Shown here piece by piece: positions 10,479-21,430 of a stretch of DNA of 64,000 nucleotides (position 1 is the stretch's first letter; every line of letters begins with the position of its first letter). The translations under genes were made by a program, and so were the position numbers. The DNA comes from Xanthostigma xanthostigma. Its lineage: Eukaryota; Arthropoda; Insecta; Raphidioptera; Raphidiidae. Location of the stretch: positions 5,146,001 to 5,210,000 of the forward strand of contig OY754465.1 in NCBI GenBank assembly GCA_963575645.1, read 5' to 3'. The notes beneath the pieces are model-generated. The model was not told the origin of the DNA. It saw only the letters and a program-made list of their open reading frames with translations, and ran no database searches.

Positions 10479-11882
10479 TTAATCACCAAATGATTTGTTA
10501 CTCGTGAATCTACTAATTAAATCCAAAACCCACATGGGTTGATCGGCTGGTGACATATGACCGGCATTCCGTACCAAGACTTCTGTCAGATTTCCAGCAA
10601 CTTTGAAGTAGCCAGCTAATTCCGTTCCCACGTACCACTTTTGTCTAGGCGCGGTTTTGTATTCATTTGCTCCGCTAAACTGCAAATTTTGTAGATAATT
10701 AACGGTTAATGGATATGCTACGATTATGTCTAATTGTCCATTATAAATCAAAACTCGATAATTTGATAACAATGTGGAAATCCATGGTGCGACAGACTGC
10801 ATTACATCTTCCGATAAATAAGTTTCGACAATCGCTCCATCATTAAACGGCTGGTTTCCAACATGAATGGCAGCTCTAATATCATTACGTTGGATATATT
10901 TACCCATATTTTCTTCATTTATGTACGACTTGTCGTGTAAATAATTAAAATAAAGACTGAATCCTGTCTCATTGCGGAATATTGTCGATCCATTGGTTTT
11001 ATCACCGTTTAATAAACTATCAAAACTGTTGAAGGCCTGAAGCCACTGTTTAGCTTGAATATATTTCTTCGTTTGAGCTTCAACATTTTCAAAAGTCGCT
11101 AGCGTGTTTGTATCGATGAGTCCAATTTGATATAAATATTGTCCATAATTCAACTGATTTATCGGATCGCTTAATCCATTTCCAATCGTAACTCCTTGTA
11201 AATTAATTTTTTGTTTTGCTTTCTGATTATTTTGATATATTGTGTAAGAAATGGCCGGTGCATATTTACCGCCATATGATTCTCCAGAAACGTAAAAAGG
11301 ATTGTTTTGTAATTCAGGAAATAGCTGGAAAAACTGAATGAGCGCCTCATACAAATCTCTGCCAACATCCGTTTGCGATTTTGCATATCCTTTCGTATTT
11401 TTTGTAAAACTAAACCCAGTGCCAACAGGATTATCTATATAAATAACAGAGTGCTTCGTGATCCACGTATATTTTCTTAGTTTCAATCCCTTTTTATTTT
11501 TAACTGAATAAGGGCCATTTTCCGTGAACAGTCCGAAGAGTGAAGATGCGCCAGGGCCTCCTTGAAGCCAAAGTATTACTGGAGCATCCGCATAATTATT
11601 CAGAGCGGGAAAAAACCAGAAGAACAAATTTGATTTGTAAAGTTGATTTACCGTTAAATAGCCAGAATAACTTACTATATTTTTAAAACCATTAAATATG
11701 GCTTTTGAAGCATTTTGAGCTTCTTGTATTTTTCCTGCTTTTATTAACGGTGTTAAAAATAACGGCGGTCCAGGGTCCGGTCCTTCCGTAGTATATTCTT
11801 CTTGTATTTTGGGATAATAATTTGGATATCTGGCGTTTGTTAAGGCCAAATAAAATATTAAACAGAACAATTGTTTCAACAT
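10479..11882 (-). CDS. Serine carboxypeptidase S10 family (CPVL / vitellogenic-like), secreted
   Basis: Predicted secreted or lysosomal peptidase removing C-terminal residues. 467 residues in one uninterrupted frame from ATG at 11882 to TAA at 10479, normal for the family. An N-terminal signal peptide (residues 1-17, LFCLIFYLALTNA) is followed by a short spacer. Family blocks: VILWLQGGPGASSLFGLFTE near 102-121, NPVGTGFSF near 151, GESYGGKYAP with catalytic Ser202, NGQLDIIVAYP with Asp385, and NAGHMSPADQP with His442. Several N-glycosylation motifs (NAS, NGS, NET, NLT) are present. It is closest in pattern to insect venom/vitellogenic carboxypeptidases and CPVL. An ATTAAA lies just past the stop. 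The lack of introns is unusual for CPVL genes and could mean a retrocopy, yet the frame is intact. Confidence 0.95.
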   Translation of the reverse strand: MLKQLFCLIFYLALTNARYPNYYPKIQEEYTTEGPDPGPPLFLTPLIKAGKIQEAQNASKAIFNGFKNIVSYSGYLTVNQLYKSNLFFWFFPALNNYADAPVILWLQGGPGASSLFGLFTENGPYSVKNKKGLKLRKYTWITKHSVIYIDNPVGTGFSFTKNTKGYAKSQTDVGRDLYEALIQFFQLFPELQNNPFYVSGESYGGKYAPAISYTIYQNNQKAKQKINLQGVTIGNGLSDPINQLNYGQYLYQIGLIDTNTLATFENVEAQTKKYIQAKQWLQAFNSFDSLLNGDKTNGSTIFRNETGFSLYFNYLHDKSYINEENMGKYIQRNDIRAAIHVGNQPFNDGAIVETYLSEDVMQSVAPWISTLLSNYRVLIYNGQLDIIVAYPLTVNYLQNLQFSGANEYKTAPRQKWYVGTELAGYFKVAGNLTEVLVRNAGHMSPADQPMWVLDLISRFTSNKSFGD

Positions 11883-12211
11883 TTTTTTAGACTATTTAGT
11901 AACTAGCGATCTATAGTTTCAACACTTAAGTATTTACACAACACTTTACTTTTGCACTATTAACCAATGAGAATTGCTGTCTGAACTTCTGAAGATTCTA
12001 TTTTCAAACAAGCTGTGTCGTTAGGTTATCGTTATCTTATCACTGTCCTGTATATGAAATCACTGTCCTGTGGTCATTTACTTACTTGCAGAGACAATAT
12101 AAAATGATATATCAGTTTAATGTTATTTGCTATTGTACTTAGGATAGGATATACTAGTTATTATGGTTATTACTCAGAGACAATTATTACTTTATTAGTT
12201 GATATGTAGTA

Positions 12212-12525
12212 CCAGTGGCGTAACTAGGTGGCAAGATAAATAACTGGGCACTAACTAATATAATCTTTATCAAAAATATAAATATAGCATTTTTCGGGTA
12301 CAGTTCCGATTATGGAACACGTCCGATTGGGACGAAATTTTGAACATTTGTTGACCTTGGTGTGATATGAAAAACTTCAATGGGATTTTTGGCACAAATG
12401 TCACATAACATTTTTATGTGGGTTTAAAAATTTTAGCGATTTAGTTAGCCCCCTTTCAAATAAAATCACTACGAATAAAATATGGCCAAAAATGGTAAAA
12501 TAGTTACGCTCCTGATGGAGTTTTG
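12212..12525. mobile_element. Probable small TIR element
   Basis: It starts CCAGTGGCGTAACTA and its far side reads AGTTACGCTCCTGATGG, an imperfect complement. GTGGCGTAAC-type ends are common in insect DNA transposons. The boundaries are approximate and the rest of 11883-12804 shows no gene. Confidence 0.4.
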
Positions 12526-12804
12526 GGGGAAGCCCCACGTTGATGACCTTTAACAAGTGAATACGACATCAGATGTCGTTTGGAGGTTATTTATATGTAA
12601 TCAAGGTTAACTACAAAATTTGGCATTTTTTGGTGCATTTGTTCCCATAGGGATGTTCATATTTTTAAAAATATGCATTATCGATTTTTTACACTATGTA
12701 AAATGATGGTAATAATAATTGTCATTACTGATATTGACAGCATGCAAAAAATTGGAAGTGTCAGGATTCTAACCTAGTCGATCTTATGAGAAGCCGGTTT
12801 TAAC

Positions 12805-13381
12805 CATAGATATATATTTATAGATTGCGGGTACACTAGCGCCTCCTGTACCTTTTAGAAGCCATTTTGTACGTGGAATACGCCGTAAAAGCGCGCGAGA
12901 TTCAAAAATATTAATTATTTTATAATATGATTTTATTGAGAAAAACGACAAAACTCACAGTAAACAGTGATATTTCGCTCCAAAACCTATTTTTATACTG
13001 AAACGTTTCAAAAATTACAAAATTGAGCATAAATATAATGTAATGCTTAGAACATTTTACATTGTCAATTTGGCATCAAGGTTGACAAGCATTGATGCCA
13101 ATCTGACAATGTAAAATGTTCTAAGCTTTTATATTATATTTATGATCAGTTTTGTAATTTTTGAAACGTTTCAATATAAAAATAGGTTTTGGAGCGAAAT
13201 ATCACTGTTTACTGAGAGTTTTATTGTTCTTCCATTAACATCATATTATAGAATATTTAATCTTTTTGAATCCCGCGCGTTTTTTACGGTGTTTTCCACG
13301 TACAAAATGGCTTCTAATTGGAACCATTCCGCACAATGCTCAAGGATAGGCATCCGCCATCTATTAATATATATATCTATG
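12805..13381. mobile_element. hAT-like foldback, copy 2 (577 bp)
   Basis: Same family as 1002-1576, with CATAG...CTATG ends. Exact 8-bp duplications GTTTTAAC lie at 12797-12804 and 13382-13389. Confidence 0.88.
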
Positions 13382-13585
13382 GTTTTAACACCATGTGTTA
13401 GAATCTCCGAAATATATTATTCCAAGCTCACAAACTGGTACATCGCCTTCTTTAAGTTTACTTATACACTGCTACGCCCTAATATTTTGGTTAATGTAAT
13501 AATTCATGACAATTTTATTTGCCACTCTTAAACTTTGTAGGAATCCAGAGGAAAAGGGGGGGGTATCGATTCTATGGACACTATT

Positions 13586-13591
13586 TTTATT
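13586..13591 (-). terminator. Poly(A) signal AATAAA for RtcA gene
   Basis: TTTATT on the plus strand, about 50 nt downstream of the RtcA stop codon. Confidence 0.6.
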
Positions 13592-13639
13592 GTACTGGAA
13601 AAAAGGGAAAATGTATAAATAATGGGCACAATGAAACAA

Positions 13640-16600
13640 TTAATATTTATTTTGAAAACCAATTCCATTACATTCGATAATGTTCGATGTTGGTCCATCA
13701 TTAATAACGTTGAATTTAGCCTAAAACAGAAAAAAATTACATTGCGTTATTTATTCTGAAAATAGTAATACAATAATTAAATCATTGTCGAGTAAACCTG
13801 TAATGTTCCTCAAATAACTCAAGTAATAGTGTGATTTTTTTAGAAATTTGCTTTGCTTTAGACAAAACTTTAAAATTTTAGTCAAACTAAATAATGACTG
13901 AAAGCGTTTCTTGTAATATTAAATATTTTAAAAATAGTAGCAATAATATTATAACAATAACAATCGACTACCTGAGTTAATAATTGCGTTACGTGTATCG
14001 CCGATTGTGTATGTAAAGTTATTTCACCGACTCTAACTGCAGATTTTCCATTCGCCAAAGCCATAAATAACACAATTTGGTCTTGACAATGCTTATCGAC
14101 GCAAGCCCCGTCTTCCAAAGAATTGAGTATCTCTCTCGCTGCTGCGGTGCCGCACTCCTGTGCGCTAATTCCTCTTTTGCCAAGAGCCGATCCGCCCAAA
14201 ACGCAGCCTGTATCTGTTTCGCAAACCAAGCTAAAACAAAAAAAAACATTAAATTCTTCAAGGGTGTGTTCCGAAATACAACTCAGTATACTGGCCAGTG
14301 CTAATGACGTCATGATTCGACGCCATACTGTTGACTCGTACTGTACATCGCATTAAAGTATTATTCCCTCGTCCACCAAAAGTAATTGTTTACTTTGTTG
14401 AGAAGACATTGTTGCAAATAACAATTAAAAAAATCCGCAGTCTGATACACACAACGCCCTGTTAAGTATTTGTACTACGTCACACCAGTACAATATGGCG
14501 GCATACCAGTACAAGTATGGCGTCAGATTCATGTCATTGGCACTGGCCAGTATACTGGGTTATATTTTGGAACACACCCTAAATTTCTCCATTTCTTTTA
14601 CACTGAATTCTAGTTATAATAGAGTAAGATCCCAGAGCCGCCAGACAACAACCTATTTTTAAATAAATGAAACCTTGCGTTTTGAGTAGTGTTTTATGTA
14701 CTTAGAACGCTTGGCGTACCTCCATCATTGAGTCTGTGACAAATGTACAGGTACCAGGTGAGAAAGATGAGTAAAAATAAGAGTCACTTAATTTAAATTT
14801 AAATGGCTGATATTTATATATTATGTTTTGTAAAATATCACTATAAATTAGTATCCAGTATCGCCAGTCACTTTCCGCTGACCACAACTTCTGACAGACG
14901 CTTTAAAGCACAGAGAAAAATTAATGAACTTCACTTATTTTTAAATGCTTGATTTTTATTTTTTATATATGTTATTCAGACAACTATAACAAAATTATAT
15001 TTCAACAGCCAGACAAATTGTAATGACCAAACATCCCCCCAGACGTAAAAAATAGTCATAAAGCTCTCGCGCTCATACTAGCAGCTGACTATTTTTTGCG
15101 TCTGGGGGAATGTTTGGTCATTAAAATTTGTCTGGCTGTTGAAATATAATTGTGTAATAGCTGTCTGAATAACATACCTATATAAAAATCAAGCATTTAA
15201 AAATAAGTGAAGTTCATTAATTTTTCTCTGAGCTTTAAAGCGTCTGTCAGAAGTTGTGGGCAGCGGGAAGTGACTGGCGATACCGGATACTAATTTATAG
15301 TGATATTTTACAAAAGATATATAAATATCAGCCATTTAAATTTAAATTAAGTGACTCTTATTTTTACTCACCTTTCTCACCTGGCACCTGTACATTTGTC
15401 ACAGACTCAATGATGGAGGTACGCCAAGCGTTCTAAGTAGATTAAACACTACTCAAAACGCAAGGTTCATTTATTTAAAAATAGGTTGTGTCTGGCGGCT
15501 CTGGGATCTTGGGCTATAAGAAATAGATAGGGAGCCTATTATTTGACATAACTTGCATTTAATGTAAATAATATTGTGGAGAAAAGTATGTCTGTGTTTT
15601 TGGCTTCCGTCAAAACCCAAAACCTTTTTCCTACTAATAGTTGGCTCTTTTATCTCCATGATTTTCCGACTCCTTGGCTAGACAGTGTTCAGATATATCA
15701 AACAACATCGCAAGCCAATTACAGCCAATGGCACTTACTTTATACCAGACGCATTATCTGGCGCCATTTCTGCAGTTTCTTTATATCGTTCGATGTTGAT
15801 CCTAGCATTCGGTATTTTCTTCTTTAATACTGAAGTCGCCTCATCGGCAGCTAAGTGTGCTAGTTTAATAGGCAAGCTACCGGCAACATAGCTCCAACCG
15901 TAAATTTTTGTTATTTTACCTTGATTGACTAACTGTATAGGGTTTAAACTTTTTACTTTATTAAGAAAAACTGATATTTCGCCACCCCCTTTGGGATAAT
16001 ATCCACGTTTAATTAAGTCGAAATCGAAAGTGGCTCCAAATTTTTCCAAATTTGGTCGGAACACTTCGGTTATGTAATCTATTTGAGGTGCCATATCCGC
16101 ATTTGTGCCTCCTCGCAGATTCAAAATACAAGAATCGGTTGCAAAAAAACAACACGGAAGCGCAACTTGCAGGAGGAGCGCCACGCTCCCGGCAGTACGA
16201 GTATCGGCTCTGTATTCCCCCCCATTTATTTGATTAGGATAGAATTCGATCTGAGTTGAACCGATTTCAGCATTTTTTATTGATCCATTTGTAATATCTC
16301 TTGCTAATAGGAGACCTGAAACATGAATTTATGAAAAAATAGTTGGCAAAACCAAAAATGCACATACCGCAAGTTTTCCACTGTACATATTATAATGAAA
16401 AAAATTGAGAAAATAGATTTAAAAAAAACAATTAAAAAAATAGAATAAAAAATTAAAAATAGTATGGAATAGAAAAAAAAAATATTACTTGTGTCAGCGG
16501 GAATCGAACCCGGCACCTTGCTATTACTGGACTAACGCTTTAACCGCTCGGCCATACCGATATCGGAGCTTGCGTTGTTATTGTGGTATAAGAAGTGTAG

Positions 16601-18549
16601 CAGTTATTCTACGTAATATATTACACTTACAATAACAGTAATAGGTATTTTTTTTTTATTTTAACTGTTAGCTGTCAAAAATAATAAAATAAAACTGTTT
16701 ATAAAAATTAAACTACTGAACACATTTATGTGAATTTAAATAGGGTTCTGGTCTGAAACTAAACAAAGCGAATAAAATATAACCCAAGGCAATCCGACCA
16801 AAATTGCGATCTGTAGAGTCGTGAAGTACATACGTACAGACCAACCGACAACTGCTGTTTGTAATTTTCAATTACAATTTTAATAGTATTTATGAACTCG
16901 AATTAAATTAAAAATGGTTCTGTTTTATAGATCAGAATCTCCTCTTTTCAAAAAGCTCCAATTTGAATGGATTTCGTGTGAAATTAACTTAGATATAACT
17001 TATTATATGAACGAAAGTCAGCTCTGACGTACAAAGCGATAATAAAGCACATACCCTAGTTTAGCGGTGTGTGCAATAAGTTGAACGGAATATCAAAAGT
17101 CGGCAAAGAATAAAATACTTTTGCGAGGTCTACTATTTTAAGCGGCAACTACTTACGCAAGGTTGTACCAATATTAAATATATACCAGTCAAATGTTGGG
17201 CCATTAAACCCGGTTTACTTCGACCCGCGCGAATCTTGGTTATTTTTATAGGAATTTTCAGCAGAGCACTCAGCGAAACTGCCACCCGTAATATTTGTCC
17301 ACCCTAAAAATGTCACTGTTTGTTACATCTATACTGAAATATAAAGCTGAAGAGTTTGTTTGTTTGTTTGGTTGAACGCGCTAATCTCAGGAACTACTGG
17401 TTCAAATTGAATTTTTTTTTTGTTGGATAGCCCATTTATCGAGGAAGGCTATAGGCTATATAATATCACGCTACGACCAATAGTGGCGGAGCATCAATGA
17501 AAAATGTTGCAAAATGTATCTCAAAAATAAGCTTCTATTCAGGTGAAATGCCCTAACTAAATATACTAATATTAGTAATTGTACGTTTCACAAGTCCGGA
17601 TGGCTCAAACAGTACAGCATGCGACTGTCAATATCAGGGTCATGGGTTCGAGCCCCACGTTGGGCGAATATATTTTTACATTGCTTTCTTCTAAGACTTA
17701 CATTTAAATTTATTTTAATTTTATTTACGACTAATTAAAATTAAATAAATCTAATTAATAGCTCATTTGAAAACTGTTATAGGTACCCATATAAAAATAA
17801 TTATCATACAGTGTTTTCAATTAAATATTTATTATATTTTATTAATTACAGTAATTATTGATTAAAAAAAAATTATTAGTTAAAAAAGTATAAATACTGC
17901 TTTTTATCGACAAAAACTTTTGAACGGTAACTCCGATCATCATGAAATTTGGATACAGCATGCATCTCGGTAAACTAAGATAAATGTGTGTACTCATGTT
18001 CCTCCCTTCCCCATTCGTTCTTTCACATCCGGGTGAAACCGGACGGGACCGCTAGTTGTTACATAAAACTCACTATTAACATTGACTGGTAGTTACTACT
18101 GCAGCTACATATTAACTATTGTTTAGCACCTGGCGGGGGAGGGGCTGTCATAGTCAGAGAACATATACGTCATTGTCTATAGGTAAATAATTGTCTTAAA
18201 ATAATGACTATTTTTTAACGTCGTAACCTGTAACAAACGTTTTAATCTGATGTAGAAGTACTTTGCAGATGTCCACTTTCTGAGGATGTTAAATATGAAC
18301 ATATTATGCAATTTTGATCGGTAACGATTTTTGATGTTCTTGTCAGGATAATGAACTCAATAACGGTGAATTTCCCGATATATCCAGACGGATAGCAACT
18401 CTATTATAGGCTTCACTTTATACGAATCTCATAAGTATTAAAAAATAGTTAAATTACCGGATTTCAGTGGATGTTTCAATAATATATAATTGTACAGTAC
18501 TCACTCCTTCTAACAAACTTCCATCTACTTCAACTAATTGTTGGGACAT
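13640..18549 (-). CDS. RtcA: RNA 3'-terminal phosphate cyclase
   Basis: Converts an RNA 3'-phosphate to a 2',3'-cyclic phosphate using ATP; family enzymes act in RNA end processing. Five exons were assembled from splice sites and phase: 18505-18549, 17186-17303, 15739-16315, 13972-14230 and 13640-13720, together 1080 nt and 359 residues, close to human RTCA. Landmarks: [100 protein letters not shown] with the conserved active-site His, and the terminal IIECNGIGF. All junctions are in phase. Introns hold a Helitron (intron 1), a tRNA-carrying TIR element (intron 2), and two further inverted-repeat elements (intron 3). No disabling change is seen. Confidence 0.96.
14259..14571. mobile_element. 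TIR MITE in RtcA intron
   Basis: Ends AGGGTGTGTTCC and GGAACACACCCT, with about 40 bp of imperfect terminal inverted repeat including AGTATACTGGCCAGTGC. hAT-like in style, but I could not establish the target duplication. Confidence 0.75.
14626..15510. mobile_element. Large foldback in RtcA intron (885 bp)
   Basis: Arms of about 430 bp, ends AAGATCCCAGAGCCGCCAGA and its complement. The centre is near 15070 around a CCCCCAGACG hairpin. A diverged end of the same type appears near 49592-49612 (AAGATCCCAGCCCCACCAGA). No transposase. Confidence 0.88.
16331..17075 (-). mobile_element. tRNA-carrying TIR element, copy 2
   Basis: Inverted relative of 7060-7917, with TGCACATACCGC at 16359 and its complement at 17063-17075. 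The shared end TTTTGGTTTTGCCAAC reaches to about 16331, only 15 bp from the acceptor of the RtcA exon ending at 16315. The tRNA-like module is at 16491-16566. Confidence 0.78.
16491..16566 (-). tRNA. tRNA-like module (Ser-like D arm) inside TIR element
   Basis: The A-box GGTATGGCCGAGCGGTTAAA resembles tRNA-Ser/Leu; the T arm CCGGGTTCGATTCCCG pairs well. The long variable arm expected of a class II tRNA is missing. A T-run follows on this strand. The core differs from that of copy 1, while the flanks match. Confidence 0.68.
17328..18055 (+). mobile_element. Helitron family H1, copy A, with tRNA-Lys-derived module
   Basis: It begins TCTATACTGAAATATAAAGC after an A and ends GGACGGGACCGCTAG before a T, the Helitron A|TC...CTAG|T rule, with a GC-rich hairpin (CCGGGTGAAACCGG) near the 3' end. 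It has no Rep/helicase, so it is non-autonomous. The tRNA-like module is at 17593-17667. It lies in RtcA intron 1, antisense to the gene. Confidence 0.88.
17593..17667 (+). tRNA. tRNA-Lys-derived module in Helitron copy A
   Basis: The 3' half GGGTTCGAGCCCCACG then TTGGGCG matches the metazoan tRNA-Lys T arm and acceptor. The loop reads CTGTCAA where tRNA-Lys(CTT) has CTCTTAA. The 5' acceptor strand is degraded. T-rich DNA follows. Confidence 0.65.
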
Positions 18550-19467
18550 TGTTCTTTTCGTAAATTAAAACAAAAAATCAATTTTCAAGCAATAGTTGTC
18601 TTAACCTCTTCACAAATTTTTGACATTTGAAATTACAGTGTAGCCAAATTGTTCCTAGTTTGATATAAAATATCCCCAGATTTACACGAATATACTCCTG
18701 AAATAAGCTCTATGGAAATAAGTACTGGCAATCGCGATGGTTGGTGGGAATCTATGGTGGGAACAGGATGTTTAGCTGTTTAGCGTCTATAATCTACAAT
18801 CTATGCTGCATATATTTTATAAACAATACTAAACTTAAAGACACTTAAGAAGGAAAACTAAAACAATTCGGTTACTTTTTAACTACTTACAACAATCAAT
18901 TGTGGGTTTTGGTGGATTCCTTAACTTTTATTATTTCCAGCATTTTGGTTTATAAGTCTCATATATAAAAGTATATGATAAGTCTAGATGATTAGTAAAA
19001 TCCAAATACTTATCTATTTTATGATAAAATCATAATAAGTTAGTGGTGATATCTATTGGCAAAGTCATAAACTACAATGGGGCCTATAATATTGAATAAA
19101 AAAAATAAGAAAAAAACTAACAAGAAAAACATGTCATCTGAGCACGCGTCGATTTGCCCCATAAACAATAGGGCTCTTTCTATTTTAGCAAAATTTGGCT
19201 TTGTTTCGCTTAGCCATTTGATCTAAGTAGGTATATCGTATACTCACAGACGAATAGATTTCCCAAAAATATGTTTTGTGGACTTGAGGGATCACAAATC
19301 GAAAAGAATATTGAAAAATTTTGAAATGTCAATTTTGAACTTTAGTGCATTTCCCTACTTATAGAGTTGGATATAGGGTACTGCATCAGATTACTGGCAG
19401 GCAGCATGCAATTTTATTAAAAGTGGCTTGCCCTGAATACGGTCCTGCAAAAAAATTGAAGGCGAAT
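18550..19467. other. Upstream region of RtcA and dispersed repeat
   Basis: 18550-19150 shows no coding exon. About 19160-19380 shares motifs with 62095-62335 (AATAGGGCTCTT, then CAGAC or ACAGAC, then AAAAATATGTTTT and GGGGGA/GAGGGA-ACCTCA-like text), so it belongs to an unidentified dispersed repeat. Confidence 0.45.
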
Positions 19468-19686
19468 ATTTTTTTTGACGTGATAACGTCTTATAAATTG
19501 ATGAAACAGCAGCTGCACGCACGAAAAAGTGTAACGTTCCGCCTGACCCTGTGCGTGCAAGCGAGAGCGCAGTATGCTTCGGCCCAAGTTTGATAGCTAC
19601 TAAAATTTAGGTTATGTATTACGGAATACGTTATCACGTAAAACTATCGTCCGTAAACCGACTTTACAGACAACCAATTTTTTTTA
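19468..19686 (+). mobile_element. MITE-A, copy 3 (reference copy)
   Basis: The most complete copy: it opens GACGTGATAACGTC and closes AAACCGACTTTACAGACAAC then CAATTTTTTT. The subterminal GTGATAACGT/ACGTTATCAC motifs are inverted. 19687-20133 shows nothing recognisable. Confidence 0.8.
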
Positions 19687-20133
19687 CAAGTGAGGCAATT
19701 TTGCCTGGACTAGGTATATTTTTGTACATTTTGGAGTTACTCGCGTATTGAGATCTACGAGATCAACAGAATCTATGGATATTCTTGTAATCCTTTAAGA
19801 TGACCTCTATAGTTATTTTTAGAAAGAGTGCAATAAATATTTTGGTCATATTGTTGCAACATAGCTCATTGATGTTTACATCATAAATCTTAGTCTAAAC
19901 AATGACACGGTTGGTATATGTAGAACGTTTGTTATTTTGATTTTATTTTAAAGAAAATAAACTTTTGCCCACAACAAATAAAATAAGTATATCTCTTGGA
20001 AATGTTTGCAGAAAATATATTTTCAATCGCACTGTTATTGAACCGATTGTGAAAATGTTAAATTAAAAACACCAGCTTATAAAATTGAAATTTATTCATT
20101 CACAATATATTCTAAACATGGTTTTATTGTAGG

Positions 20134-20490
20134 ATTAGCGGTCCCGCCTGGTTTCACCCGGTTGCAAAAGAACGAATGGGGGGGGGGGGCGCATTAGTAC
20201 GCACGTTCATCTTAGTTTACCGAAATGAATGTTGTGTCCAAATTTCATGATGATCGGAGTTACCGTTCAAAAGTTTTTGTCGGACGGACAAATTTTATAT
20301 TTTGCAACATTTTTCATTGATGCTCCGCTCCTATTGGTAGTAGCGTGATATTATATATCCTATAGCCTTCCTCGATAAATGGACTATCCAACAAAAAAAA
20401 AATTTTAATTCGAACCAGTAGTTCCTGAGATTAGCGCGTTTAACCAACCAAACAAGCAAACAAACTCTTCAGCTTTATATATTAGTATCA
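20134..20490 (-). mobile_element. Helitron H1, copy F, lacking the tRNA module
   Basis: In reverse orientation: 5' GATACTAATATATAAAGC, 3' GGCGGGACCGCTAA before T. Internal sequence of the family is deleted, removing the tRNA-like part. Confidence 0.8.
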
Positions 20491-20540
20491 TTGATTAAAT
20501 AAAATATTATACCTTACTCAATGTTAGAGTATAGAATGAT

Positions 20541-20717
20541 ATGTTTCGACGACTTAGACTAGTGAATTTTATATACCATCCAACTAACTATAATCTCAGA
20601 GAAATACCTTATATAGTCCCATGCTCTACGAAGAGAGGGTACCAAAATTACGGACAAAGATATCGGATAAAACGATTATTTATCACCACAACCTCACATA
20701 AACTACTACGCGTGTAC
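20541..20717 (+). pseudogene. LINE-like coding remnant?
   Basis: An open stretch reading FRRLRLVNFIYHPTNYN, LREIPYIVPCSTKRGYQNYG and so on is interrupted by the TTAA element at 20722. The style recalls C-terminal segments of non-LTR retrotransposon polyproteins, but I cannot assign it firmly. Confidence 0.3.
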
Positions 20718-20721
20718 TTAA

Positions 20722-21129
20722 GAGTATTCGTCCTTGCAAACACCCCCTGCACCCTTCATCTCAAATCTTTTCCCCTCGCCTAAAAACGGTTCGCGCTCTC
20801 CCGACGCTATTTTTAAAGCTAGAGGATTCTGGTAAACGCCAAATGAAAGACAAAGAATCAGACTACAGATCCTTCAGGCGAATTTTTTGAAAAACAGTGA
20901 AATATTACGTAACTTATTATTTTTTTCAAAAGGTTGTAAGTTTTTTCAGGAATTTTTTTTTCAAAAAATTCGCCTGAAGGATCTGTAGTCTGATTCTTTG
21001 TCTTTCATTTGGCGTTTACCAGAACCCTCTAGCTTTAAAAATAGCGCCGGGAGAGCGCGAACCGTTTTTAGGCGAGGGGAAAAGATTTGAGATGAAGGGT
21101 GCAGGGGGTATTTGCAGGGACGAATACTC
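20722..21129. mobile_element. TTAA-flanked foldback (piggyBac-like), copy 1
   Basis: TTAA at 20718-20721 and 21130-21133 flank inverted ends GAGTATTCGTCC...GGACGAATACTC, with arms of about 190 bp. The second copy is at 26781-27169, also between TTAA sites. TTAA duplications are typical of piggyBac. Confidence 0.88.
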
Positions 21130-21322
21130 TTAAACTCAAAATCAAATTGGTATGAACACAATAAATTGTTTAGTTTCAAATATTTAAAGAATTCAAGTAC
21201 AATATCTCGCATCTGATGGGGTGTTCATCCATTAGCCATGGTCCATGATTACTGTGAATAAAGCTCTTAATTATTAGAGCAAGATTTTGATTCCGAATTT
21301 TTCCTCTAAGCCTATTCTAAAG

Positions 21323-21430
21323 CAAGCAAACGACCCCTTCATAAACTAGATGTCATTCAAAATCAAGTTGCCAAGCTAGCAGTGAAATACATGAGATCGA
21401 CAGGATCATACGTTCCGACTTCCGTCATTA
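21323..21430 (+). pseudogene. Non-LTR retrotransposon fragment
   Basis: The frame reads ASKRPLHKLDVIQNQVAKLA followed by VKYMRSTGSYVP, the LDxIQNQ...MRST motif found after the reverse transcriptase domain of Jockey-type LINEs. It is short, without start, and decayed downstream. Confidence 0.55.

Noticed and set aside
14019-14356. Additional frames over the fourth RtcA exon
   Set aside because: Shadows of the RtcA exon on the minus strand in other frames.
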